Position numbers and translations under genes: made by a program. Positions 34,469 through 44,423 of a stretch of 64,000 bases of DNA are shown in pieces; position 1 is the first letter of the stretch; the number at the start of each line of letters is the position of its first letter. This DNA comes from Miscanthus floridulus (Eukaryota; Streptophyta; Magnoliopsida; Poales; Poaceae), in the NCBI RefSeq assembly GCF_019320115.1, contig NC_089584.1:75268791-75332790 (forward strand), given 5' to 3'. Under the pieces are notes generated by a model that was not told where the DNA came from, did not search any database, and saw only the letters and a list, made by a program, of their open reading frames with translations.

Positions 34469-34671
34469 GCTAGTCCCCGAGCACCTTGCATCCGCTGAGC
34501 AACACCATCTTGCATCCATCTGAGCTATCCAACTTGCAGCAACTCACTAGGATCAGTCTTCCGACTAGTTCAAATAGGGGGCAAGCTATTGAAGCAAGCG
34601 TTTGAGCAGTTTGAACGAGCGTCTAAGCTATCAAAGTGGGTGTCCGAGTAGCTAAGACAGGCGTCCGAACT
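34469..34671 (-). repeat. Extra copy of the E2 3' internal end
   Basis: Base-for-base alignable with 5833-6030 (tagtcccc-agcaccttgc ... ggcgtc-gac), including the polypurine tract. It stops abruptly at about 34671 where Athila RT sequence begins. Confidence 0.8.
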
Positions 34672-35300
34672 TATAAGGGGTCTAGCAATATGAGAAAATC
34701 CTTTATAAAATGGCGATAGAACCCCGCATGACCAAGGAAACTTCATACCCCTTTGACATTTGCGAGAGGAGGTAGCTGTTCTATTACTTCTATCTTTGCT
34801 CGGTCGACCTCAATCCCATGTTTGAACACCAAGTGTCCAAGCACTATGCCTTCTCTAACCATGAAATGTCATTTTCCCCAATTTAAGACCAAGTGCTTTT
34901 CCTCACAACTTTGCAAAACTTTGTCTAAATTTTCTAAGCAATCACTGAAAGTTTTTCCATAAATAGAAAAATCATCCATAAAAACTTCTATGATTTTTTC
35001 TATCATATCAGAAAATATAAACATCATGCACCCTTGGAATGAAGCTGGAGCATTGCATAATCCGTAAGACATCCTGCAATAAGCATAAGTTCCATAGGGA
35101 CAAGTAAAAGTAGTTTTGCTTTGGTCATCAGGATGGATCAGGATTTGATGATAGCCAAAATACTCATCAAGGAAACAAAAGAAAGAATGCTTTGCAAGCC
35201 GTTCCAACATCTCATCGATGAAGGATAATAGGAAGTGATCTTTCTTTGTTGCCTTATTAAGTTTTTGGTAATCAATGCACATCCACCATCCTATGACTGT
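34672..35300 (-). pseudogene. Athila reverse transcriptase
   Basis: The minus strand encodes MCIDYQKLNKATKKDHF, CFLDEYFGYHQILIHPDDQ, SYGLCNAPASFQGCM and the catalytic EVFMDDFSIYGKTF, then VLQSCEEKHLVLNWGK and GHAGFYRHFIKDF. F-M-D-D-F-S-x-Y-G is the Athila-type active site, unlike the Y-V-D-D of the Tat copies. RT stops in the thumb at the E2 junction; everything up to the integrase core is lost. Few frame changes occur before about 34860. Confidence 0.85.
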
Positions 35301-36370
35301 TCATCGTGGGATTAATTCATCTTTTTCATTTTTTACCATAGTCATGCCCCCTTTCTTTGCTACAACTTGTACCAGGGTTACCCACTCACTATAAGGCATG
35401 GGATAGATTATCTCTGCATGCAAAAGTTTCAAAACCTCTTAACAACTTCTCTCATCGTATTGTTAAGCCTACATTGGGGCTCCCTAGAAGGTGGATATGC
35501 TGGATCTATGGGAATGTGATGGGTGCAAAGGGTAGGACTAATCCCCTTGAGGTCTTCGAGTGAGTAACCGAAGGCAGAGCGATGCTTTTCTAAAACGGTA
35601 AGGAGCCGAAGGGTCTCATCCTTAGAGAGTTTATCACTAATAATCATAGGAGACTCCCTATCGTTGTTTAGAAAAGCGTATTTCAAATCTAAAGGAAGGG
35701 GTTTGAGCACAATGGGGGGTTTTGGTGGCTCTTGAGTCTCATCTAGAGGGAAAGGATCTCATGGTTCTTCTTTGTCTTGGATGAAATCCTAGGCGTCTTC
35801 TTTGAGATCTTTGTCGGAGGCTTCCAGGAGAGATGCTGCCATAATCTCCTCCATTTGATCTTGCACGAGACTCAACTCTGTCTTAGCATGTAATGAGTGA
35901 GTGATCGGAATAGAAAGGTTTAGGCTTTTCCCGAGTCTTACATTTATACTCCCTTTTCTTCCTTCTTGTAGGAGTCTCTTTATTGGATGTCCTATCAAAA
36001 GATCAAACTCCCAAATATCGAACACATAAAAACTAAGGTACACCTTGGTTTTGTCTACTTTGATAGGGACGAGGTGAAAAATTCCTTCACTAGGAAGGAT
36101 TTGCCCTGAGAGCCTTTTTAAGAGTTTGGTTGTTGGAGTTAATTGCATATTCTTAGGAAGGGTATGTGCAAAAGATTTAGACATAAGATTTACTCCTACA
36201 ACCAGATTATAAAAAGCATCGAAGGACGTTTTATGAATCTGACAACGAATGGAGGTAGAGGGAGAATCTAAACGAATAACTTCAGGAGAAAGCTTGGATT
36301 CTCTCAACCACTCATTGCTTACAATCATTGTCAACTCCTTCACAGTCTTTTTAAGGAACTTCTCTTCGGT
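35301..36370 (-). pseudogene. Athila protease and RT N-terminal region
   Basis: 35789-36343 carries the protease: FDAFYNLVVGVNLMSKSF where Athila proteases have C-D-L-G-A-S-V-N, so the catalytic Asp reads Asn, and FDLLIGHPIKRLLQEG near the C-terminus. 35429-35710 carries the pre-RT block LPLDLKYAFLNNDRESP and LEKHRSAFGYSLEDLKGISP. Frames are separated by stops. Confidence 0.75.
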
Positions 36371-36385
36371 TGGGTTAGGAAGATG

Positions 36386-36764
36386 CTAGTTAGGTGCTGA
36401 TGGTGCCAAAGATTTCCTTATTGCATAATAATTCGAGGTGTTTCCAAAATCGGAGAAAAGATCTTCCTCAAATTCGAACATATTTTCCAAAGGCAGAATT
36501 TCTTCCTCCTTCGGTGGTTCAGAAACTTGGAGGATAGTTGAGGCTTCAAGTGGAGTAGCTAAAGGTTTAGGCTCAACTATCAAAGGTTCTTCCTCAGAAG
36601 TTTTCTCAACTATATCTTCTGGGCCATCATCACGCACGCTGGTGTAGGGGTGTTTTCTAGGATTTTCTAAGGATGTTACTCCCTTCACTAGCAGAGCAGT
36701 ATAAGAAGGCGCCTCCAGCAGTTGTATCAAGAAGCTGCGTGGTCTCCCCACTAACACCCATATA
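36386..36764 (-). pseudogene. Athila gag C-terminal part and gag-protease linker
   Basis: Beside the solo LTR the minus strand gives INFYMGVSGETTQLLDTTAG, an Athila gag block; a Pro/Glu-rich linker follows (EEEPLIVEPKPLATPLEAS). It continues the gag interrupted at 37610 on the other side of the solo LTR. Confidence 0.65.
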
Positions 36765-36769
36765 GAAGT
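36765..36769. repeat. Left target-site duplication of the solo LTR in Athila gag
   Basis: GAAGT, identical to 37605-37609. Confidence 0.9.
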
Positions 36770-37604
36770 TGATGAGGACATCACTACTTCGTCGCATACA
36801 AGCCAAGAAGAGGAGGAGGTCTAGCATGGGCATCTAATTCATCTTTTTCATGGTGGAAGCCCAGTCCAACTGAAGTTCAAGCCCATCTTGGGCTCTAGGA
36901 CCAGTCTACCTTAAACTGGTCACCCAGGACGCATCCAGACTCCGTTTTCGACGATCCACGTATGGTTGGAAAGCTAATTTGGTAAGGAAGCCAATCCAAG
37001 TGGTTTCACGTCAAAAGACCTTCGGAATCAATGGGAATCGTCGAAACAAGTCAGCGTCCAGAATCTACCAAGGTGCTGCGACACCGTCTTTTGGTCCGTT
37101 GGACCGTGTATCGTGTTTGGGCCCATTAGGGGGCGCGTCCAAGGGGGTGATGCCCAAGACTCTATAAATAGTAGCCGTCGCTCTCCTTAGGGTTTGGGTT
37201 TTGTTTAGTTCTTGATTTCCTCATGAAACAGACGTCGTTTTGCTGCAACTGTCGCCGCCAAGGCCGCTTCCTGTGAACTAGGGCCCCAGTTCTTGATCTT
37301 GTTCGCCTGTGGCGATTAGTCCTTTCGAATAAAGACTTGAACTCCTTCTTGTTTTTATAAGCCTCATATTTATTTGCAATTTCAGATTGCGTTCATCTCA
37401 TTCTTGCTTGTGTTCTCGATTCGCTTGCAGGAAAGCCTTCTTGGCGAGGTCAATCGCGTTCGCGTGGTTGATAACCAACGGAGCAGTGGTGTAATGGTTG
37501 CGGGGGTCCGAATTAGTCTTGGTTCGAAGCCTAGATCATGAATGTCGAGTCTCCACCAATCGACGCTATCATACCTATCGAAAGATCGGGCCTAGTCTAT
37601 ATCA
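36770..37604 (+). mobile_element. Solo LTR (835 bp) in Athila gag
   Basis: Starts TGATGAGGACATC and ends CTATATCA between exact GAAGT duplications. TATA box TATAAATA at 37163-37170. The same family as the LTR at 7966-8770, which still has its tRNA-iMet PBS. Gag codons on the two sides (LLQH and FYMG) are contiguous once the insertion and one duplication copy are removed. Confidence 0.9.
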
Positions 37605-37609
37605 GAAGT
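37605..37609. repeat. Right target-site duplication of the solo LTR
   Basis: GAAGT. Confidence 0.9.
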
Positions 37610-38113
37610 GTTGTAAAAGCATAGGGTCTTGAATAGCAAGGTCAAGGCCAGAATTGATTAGGTCATTAAAACGTGCCCATGCCGCACAAGAGATTCTTTT
37701 TCTTTTTGTTTAAAAGATAGAACCTCTATTTGAAGGCTAACCACTCTAGAGATGGGAAAGAAAGATAAGCAAAAGCTAGAGCATAGAGCTTTCCAATCTC
37801 CTTGTACACTCCCTATGGTTTGGGTATACTAGTGTTTAGCTCTTCACGTCAAAGAGAATGGAAATAGCTTCCACTTTAAAGTTTCATGTGACATGCCTGC
37901 GATATGCAAGCATGCACAGGTTTGCTCAAACTCTCATAGGTGGGGATATGGGTTTTCATCACCTTCACCTAAGAATGATTGTTCCTGGACCAACTTTATC
38001 AAAGACTGACACAACTCATAGCTAAACATAAGGATAGGTTTTGAAGATTCCAGTGGCTCTAGTTGTGCGCCCATGGGAGCAGTGAATTGATTGATAGGCG
38101 TGATGTTATCCAT
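37610..38113 (-). pseudogene. Athila gag N-terminal part
   Basis: Minus strand from 38113: MDNITPINQFTAPMGAQLEP, then SYELCQSLIKLVQEQSFLGE and GEDENPYPHL-type sequence, an Athila gag start. It continues in broken frames (EFEQTCACLHIAGM) to NSGLDLAIQDPMLLQ at the solo LTR. Gag forms the particle shell. A stop after NPYPHL and deletions later on make it inactive. Confidence 0.75.
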
Positions 38114-38179
38114 GCTTAAAGATAAATAAAATAAAAGATACAAGGACAAACTTGGTTCGACGAAATCACAGCAACGGCT

Positions 38180-38197
38180 TCCCCGGCAACTATGCCA
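38180..38197 (-). promoter_or_regulatory. Athila primer-binding site (tRNA-Asp)
   Basis: The minus strand reads TGGCATAGTTGCCGGGGA against the usual TGGCGCCGTTGCCGGGGA for tRNA-Asp in Athila; three mismatches. Confidence 0.75.
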
Positions 38198-38204
38198 GAA
38201 AACT

Positions 38205-39278
38205 TGTTGACACCTGTGGTAGCACACAGAGACAAAATTAGCAAGTACATGGGTATCGAAGTAGTTTTCACCCGGAGTATTATCGAGTATCGTATCCACA
38301 GGGAAACATGTGTTGTCTATTTATGGTTTGTCTAGGGTTTGCAATCAAGGTTTAAGTATGAGTAGAGAGGATTCCTATGGTTATGACCCTATGCAAAGCA
38401 AGGCTTAAGATTCTAATGTTCACTTCGGGGCGCCGCTTAGACGGTAAAGCACCCTAATAGATAACTCTACCAACACGACTACGGTCCTACTAATTTAAGA
38501 ACCTGCTTAATTCGGTGTGGACTACAAATGATAGACAGGACTGTCACCTCCCACTGCTACCACACAACCAAGAAATAGGGAGCAAACATAGGTAGCTGAT
38601 AGCCTAAGCACCATGCTTATGCTAATGATTACTACTCTAATCCAGAGATGTAATAAGGACTAGAGCACTCAAAAGAACTGTGAACATAAATAAATTACCA
38701 GAGGTATCTTAGATGTAGACTTGGAGAAGCCTAGATCCGCCAAAGTATAAGCTATAGAGGTAGCACCGATAGGCCAACACTTCCTCCAAACTCTTCCCTC
38801 ACTCTCTAACTCAATGTTTTTATTTACAAGACTAGATCCTACAAAGGACTAATCTTCTCTTCATGCCCTGATCCTGAAACGAGGATATGAATTAGGGTTT
38901 TAGGATGGCTCCAGGGAGGGAGTAGGGGCTGCTATATATGGGGGTGCATGGCACCCTTCTCCTCTTAGTTAGCCTCATTGGTACTAAACTTTCCACCATA
39001 TCTCCCAATTAATCCCGCAACTCATGATGTGGAGTTTTTATTTTATTTATGAAATTTATATATTTTCATTCTGAGCTCCAAATATAGCAAATAATATATC
39101 CATTTTGATCAGCTCGAAAAGCTCTTCGCAATGGTGCACTCCAATTCACCATTTGAGATAATTTTGTTCTGTGAAAAATTAAATATCCAGTAAGACAAGT
39201 GAGAGCACCAAAACTCGTGGAACTTATTAGAATCAAACCTTATAACTATGTTTGGTGATGGAATTAAGTATATATGCA
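38205..39278 (-). repeat. Athila 5' LTR (~1.07 kb)
   Basis: The inner edge is TGTTGACACC (plus strand), seven bases from the PBS. A minus-strand TATA box (CATATATAGC) is near 38936. The outer edge is placed where E5 protease-region sequence starts and may be off by some tens of bases. The stretch holds no gene. Confidence 0.65.
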
Positions 39279-39871
39279 GGTTGTGTTGATGGTTTATAAT
39301 TGGTGTTAATGACCATCAATAGTGCCCTTCCTATGTCGTGGCAGGGGCCGTTAGGAGCACAGGGGGCGATTAGCGCGGTCGCTTGGGCGACGCAGTCCTG
39401 CTCGAAGTAGTAGGCTTGTTTGAAGCTGCCTTCGACGATGATGACTCCCTTGGGGCCAGGCATCTTTAGCTTTAGATAGTTGTAGTAGGGGACAACCATG
39501 AACTTAGCGAAGCATGGCCGGCCTAGGAGAGCGTGGTAGACACCGGGGAAGTCTACCACCTCAAAGGTGAGCGGCTCGTTATGGAAGTTGTCCATCTAGC
39601 CGAAGGTGGCACTGAGCCGGATGCGTCTGAGGGGCACTGCTTCCTTCCCCAGGACGATCCCATAGAATGGTGCCTTGCTGGGACGTAGACTACTCTGCAG
39701 GATGCCCATCATGTCCAGGGTGCTAGCATAGAGTATGTTGAGGCCGCTGCCCCCATCCATCAGCACCTTAGTGAGACACGTGGTGCCCAAGATTGGGTTG
39801 ACCACGAGTGGGGAATGCCCTAGGTGAGGGACACGATCAGGGTTGTCCCCCTGGTCGAAGGTGATGGCCAC
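39279..39871 (-). pseudogene. E5 aspartic protease
   Basis: The minus strand encodes TCLTKVLMDGGSGLNILYAS with the catalytic Asp present, then LTFEVVDFPGVYHALLGRPC and FAKFMVVPYYNYLKLKMPGP. Tat-type, with D-G-G-S instead of D-S/T-G. A frame break separates 39596-39871 from 39279-39595. The C-terminal linker is cut by the Athila LTR. Confidence 0.8.
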
Positions 39872-42410
39872 CTAGGACCATTGGAGCCACGTCCGGGCGG
39901 CGAGGGTGTGAACGGCGTTCACCTCCTACTCAGTGATGCGACGCTGCCGGCGGGATTTGTATGCCTAGGAGCCCCCGAAGATCATGAGACAGTGATCAGC
40001 CTCGGGGAACTCAACGTCATCCTCTAGGGTAGCATTCGCTGTCTCATCGGCCTTTGGGGATTGCTTCTGGGCCTTGCCCTGCTGGCCGAGGGTGCCACGG
40101 ATGTAGCCCCTGATGGTCGTCAAGTCCTTGAGGAGGTGTTTTGCCTGCCCCTCATGGAACGGGCAGGGGCCCTCTCAAAGTGCTCGGGGCATGTGGTGCA
40201 CCCATGGGGATGAGGCCTGGTGGCATGGTTGGCCGCAGACACCATGTCCTTCCCACGACACTTCTGGTCCTTGTTCCTCATATCATGGTGACGTTGGGAC
40301 GAAGCAGGGTCATCGTCGCCAACCCCACCACTGAGGTGGCCAACGGCCGTGGCCTTACTGCTGAAGTTGGCCTAGATGGCCTCCTCCTCGATGGCATACT
40401 AGGTGGTGATGTCTAAGAGCTCCCATGTCATGCGCGGGTCTCGTGGCCGAGCGTGTGGATGAGCGCTTCATAGGCCATGCCATAGATGAAGGCGTTGATC
40501 ATGTTGGCGTCAGTGACATTAGGGGAGCTCGTTGTGCTTCTTGGAAAAGCGCGGGATGTACTCCTAGAGGGTCTTGTCGGCCCTTTACCTATAGTTGCAG
40601 AGGTCCCATGAGTTCCTAGGCTAAGTGTACGTACCCTATAAGTGACCGACAAAGACGGGGCAGAGGTCGCCCCAGCAGCGAATGCTGCCAGGCTCAAGCT
40701 GCTCGAGCCAAGCTCTGGTCGAGCTCACCAAAAGTAGGGGAAGGTAATGGACAATGAAGTCATCATCCGACCCGCCAGCCTTCATGGTGAGTTGGTAGTC
40801 CTCGAGCCAATGGTCTGGGTTGGTCTCATTATCGTACTTGGAAATGTGCGTCGGTGGCTGGAACTACCTAGGTTAGGGCGCCGCCTAGATCGCTGCCCCA
40901 AATGCCTGGGGCCAAAGTGACCTAGGACACCGCCCACTGCCCCTCGCTTTGGAGTGTGGGACTACGCCCGAGTGTGGCACTTAGCTTCGATGGTGTCACG
41001 AATGTCGCAGCCACCTCTGACTCGGTGATGCGCGGGTGCATCGTGGGGAAAGCTCGCGCCTTCGCTCCTACCAGGGCTTGGCACCCCTAGTCCACGGATG
41101 GTCAAAGATGCTGCCGAATGAGTCAGCAGCGCTTCCACCCTTCGGTAGGGCATGCATGTCGAAGCGATCCCCATTGGTGGTGGTCGTCGGCTGGGATGGC
41201 CTAGCGCGACGTTGAGAAGCAGAGCTCTCGGCCTGCTATTCGAGGCTGACATAAAGAATCCACCTTGCCTCATGTAGCCGCTCATTGGTCTTTGTGTCCG
41301 ATGTGTCGGAGATGTCCTCCAGCCAGCAAGCGGCGGCCACCATGTTGTAGGCCACTCAGGGGAAGCGCAGGGTGCTAGGAGCCCCCGTGCGAGCGTCATC
41401 ATCGTTGATAAGAGGCAGCATAGCTTGGTGTCATGCAAATTCCTACCTTTGGTGCTCGAGCTTTGCCTCGGCGGCCTCTAGGTCTACCTGCCGAGCTTGC
41501 AATGATGGCTGCCATGTTGTAGGCCACTCAGGGGAAGCGCATGGTTCTAGGAGCCCCCGTGCGGGCATCATAGTCATTGATAAGAGGCTGCGCAGCTTGG
41601 TGTCATGCAAATTCCTGCCTTTGGCGCTAGAGCTTTGCCTCGGCGGCCTCTAGGTCTACCTGCCGAGCTCGCAAGTGATCCACCTTCTCCTAAAGGTAGT
41701 TTGCATGGCTGTGGTGACTCAGGTCCAGCGGTGTGAGCTGAGGTGCCTCATCGGCGGGAACCTCTCCATCGATGTTGTAGCACATGCACGGCGGGGAGTA
41801 GCAGTCGATGTCGTCAGAGTCATACTTTGGATTGTTCCCCAAGAGCATCTCGAGGTAGGTGCGCCTTGAGGGGACATCCCCCACGATGTCGGAGAGGATG
41901 GTGCTCCATGGCACCTCGCGGCTGACAAGGTGCCCCAGCTCTAACTGGAAGGACGCTGTCGCATTCTAGATCTTGAAAGGTAGGTCCAGAAGGTAGTACC
42001 AGAAGCGGTCAGGCGGCAGGAGAACCTCGTCGGTGGCGATCTAGTGGTGGACGTTGGCCAGCATGTAGAATATTTGACGGCGGTCTAACGCAGTGGGGTG
42101 TGGACCTAGACCGCATCGGATCCACTAGGCCAGGACCTCAAGATCTTCTCTTAGGAGGCCTAGCGGTGGGGTGATGCCAGGGGCACATTGCCCACCAGTG
42201 CGGCCCCATCAAGCAGACGAAGCTCGCTGTAGCAGTTAGTGATGTAGGCTAGGCTTCCAAAGTTGAGGACCTAGCCCAGAGCGAAGGCGCGGGCTATGAT
42301 AAAGAACTCACCGAGGAAGTAGACACCACCGTCTAGGGCGGCGCCGCTTGCTTTGGCAATGAGGCGGGTGGCTGCAGCCACCGTAGAGCCTAAATCATCC
42401 TTGACGCTAC
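39872..42410 (-). pseudogene. E5 gag
   Basis: The N-terminal part (about 41880-42410) reads through ELRLLDGAALVGNVPLA, DEVLLPPDRFWYYLLDLPF and LELGHLVSREVPWSTILSD. It is followed by RRTYLEMLLGNNPKYDSDD and LREKVDHL-like coiled sequence. The capsid region (40428-40960) gives NPDHWLEDYQLTMKAGGSDD and IHTLGHETR. Gag starts almost at the PBS. A 172-bp direct duplication (41335-41678) and many stops disrupt it. Its first ~180 codons are the part copied in the tandem array. Confidence 0.75.
41335..41678. repeat. 172-bp direct duplication in E5 gag
   Basis: catgttgtaggccactcagg recurs at 41341 and 41513, and the two 172-bp copies differ only by scattered substitutions. 172 is not a multiple of three, so the duplication shifts the frame. 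Confidence 0.85.
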
Positions 42411-42429
42411 CCCGTACTTGGTGTGCCAA
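42411..42429 (-). promoter_or_regulatory. E5 primer-binding site, variant
   Basis: The minus strand reads TTGGCACACCAAGTACGGG. The other three array copies (44403-44422, 46396-46415, 48392-48411) read TTGGCACACCAAGTAGGG. Compared with TTGGCGCGCCAGGTAGGGG of E1 and E6 there are three shared G-to-A differences. Confidence 0.7.
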
Positions 42430-42430
42430 C

Positions 42431-43874
42431 TGTCGTGGGATCGGAACCACAGCAAGCATTGTTGTTCAAGTTGGTGTCACAGTGTGTGTCTATGGTGGCT
42501 CGGATGGACTCAAGAACACAAGAATCACAGAGAGGATGCAACAGTTTATCTTGGTTTGGGACGATCGATGTTCTACGTCTAGCAGCTGATGATCCTTATA
42601 CTCAAGAGCACCGAAAATTGGGAGGTTACAATAGAGTGTACAGGAGAAAGAGAGAGATTTGGTAGGGAGTTAGCTCGGTGCTAATCGTAAGGTTGCCGCG
42701 TCGTCGGCGAAGCCTTCCCCTTGTCGGAGAGGAGGAAGAGGATGGATGCGATCGAGGAGCTCTCGGTGCCCCTTCTCTTGGTAGCTCTGCTCTTGGTGTC
42801 GAGCAAAAGCAGATGGATGGTGAGGAATGAAATGATCTATCTAGGATCGTCCTCTCCCCTCTAGGATCCGACCTTACCTATAGGATATCGAGATAGGATG
42901 GGTACATGGTGGTTTGGGGTTGAGCCTATGGTCTACCTACGCAAGAGTCCAAGAGGGTCTTGCCTCGGCGCTTTGTGGACTATGGCGATGTTATGGAGCC
43001 AAAGAAGCCCTAGGCATTGTCCGACTGCTCTGTTTTGACACTCTGCGTGTCAGGCTGTGTTGGCTTGGACCAGTCTCCCCTAGGTGGACCTTTTGGAGTC
43101 TACATGGTGGCAAAGGAGGTCGGCTCCAAGGACTAACGCGTGGGCCCATAAGCCCCTAGAGGTCGAGGGAAAGCTTGTCTTCTTGTGTCACGTCCCGTGC
43201 GTGACCCTGTCGAGGAGCGGCCGGTAAGGCCACACCCAAAGTGCAGTGTCAAGGAGCTCCCGAGCCTCGGTGGCTCGGGGCGTGTCTTCTTGTGCCTGGG
43301 CCTTCGCTGCCATCGTAGGCCAGGCAGGAACCGAGGGCTAAGTTTAGGTTTCTGGTCAATCGAGAGCATGAGGCTTGAGCAAGCCCTCGATCCCTGAGCA
43401 AAGGCATCGGCGTGCTTAGGCTCAGGCAAATTCCTTAGTCTGACGGTGTGCGCAAGCGTACCAGATGAGTTTAGCCCCCAGGCGATCTTAGGGGATCGGC
43501 CGGAGGGTCTCTTCGATCAGGAACCATAGATCCCGAGGCTTAACATACTCATATGTTAGGATCTCATCACTAGCTCAACTAGTATAGAGCGTAGTGACAT
43601 AACCTTTGTGTGCCTAGAGACAATAGCTAACTAGAATTGTGGATAGGTGGCTTGAAACCCTATTAGAGCTAGAGTAAAAAGCTTTAATTGCCATTTAGTT
43701 ATCTAACCAATTGCTATAGTATTTTGTAGAGAATTTTTATAGGCTATTCAGCCCCTCTAGCCATTTAGGACCTTTTAATCGCAAGATCTAACGCTTCAGG
43801 ATCAGTCCAAGACGCATCTAAGAAAGAATATCGTAATTGCATCGTTGGGTATGGCATATGATGCAGAATCGTCA
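42431..43874 (-). repeat. E5 array LTR 1 (1,444 bp)
   Basis: Joined to the intact gag through the PBS. Minus strand starts TGACGATTCTGCATCATATG and ends CCCACGACA. A TATAAAAA candidate on the minus strand lies near 43735. Contains the small inverted repeat aacatactcatatgtt, present in all four copies with minor changes. Confidence 0.9.
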
Positions 43875-44423
43875 CCTCGAGACCGAGAGGATGGCGCTCC
43901 ATGGCACCTCGCAGCTAACAAGGTGCCCTAGCTCTAGCTGGAAGGACGCTGTCGCATTCTGGATCTCGAAAGGCAGGTCCAGAAGGTAGTACCAGAAGCG
44001 ATCAGGCGGCGGGAGAACCTCACTGGTGGCGATCTAGTGGTGGACGTTGGCCAGCATGTAGAACATCTGACGGTGGTCTGACACAGTGGGGTGTGGACCT
44101 AGACCGCGTCGGATCTGCTAGGCCAGGACCTCAAGATCTTCTCTTAGGAGGCCTAGTGGTGGGGAGATGCCGGGGGCTCGTTGCCCATCGGTGCGGCCCC
44201 ATCGAGCAGATGAAGCTCGCTGTAGCAGTTAGTGATGTAGGCTAGGCTCCCAAAGTTGAGGACCTAGGCTGGAGCAAAGGCGCCGGCTGTGATAAAGAAC
44301 TCACCGAGGAAGCAGGCACCACCATCTAGGGTAGCGTCGCTTGCTTTGGCGACGAGGTGGGTGGCTACGGCCACCGTAGAGCTCGAATCGCACTTGATGC
44401 TGCTCCCTACTTGGTGTGCCAAC
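43875..44423 (-). pseudogene. E5 array gag-5' fragment 1 (549 bp)
   Basis: Copy of 41892-42430: PBS, gag codons for ELHLLDGAAPMGNEPPA, FWYYLLDLPFEIQNATASF and VPWSAILS, ending at the shared breakpoint. In-frame stops present. Confidence 0.85.

Larger units (their letters stand above)
5329..34671 (-). mobile_element. E2: Tat-lineage Ty3/gypsy element with opposite-strand gene, heavily nested
   Basis: Minus strand from right to left: a partial 3' interior (34469-34671), an LTR (33957-34468), PBS, leader (split by solo LTR E4), gag, protease, RT, RNase H, archaeal-type RNase H, integrase, a plus-strand gene (6868-22075, split by E3 and a small LTR), a repeat-rich 3' end, polypurine tract and 3' LTR (5329-5832). 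Removing the nested insertions leaves about 12 kb, a usual Tat size. No target-site duplication is visible, because the right side ends in extra internal sequence rather than an LTR edge. Confidence 0.85.
4989..39278 (-). mobile_element. Athila-type Ty3/gypsy element, split by nested insertions
   Basis: Athila pieces are 5' LTR (~38205-39278), PBS, gag N-terminus (37610-38113), gag C-terminus, protease and RT (34672-36764), and integrase (4989-5328). All are on the minus strand in collinear order. Insertions are a solo LTR (36770-37604), E2 (5329-34671) and E1 (from 4988 leftward). The stretch from the RT thumb to the integrase zinc domain (expected about 1 kb) is missing at the E2 site, so E2 arrival or later rearrangement came with a deletion. 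Athila itself lies in the protease region of E5. The exact right LTR edge is uncertain (about 39230-39300). Confidence 0.75.
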
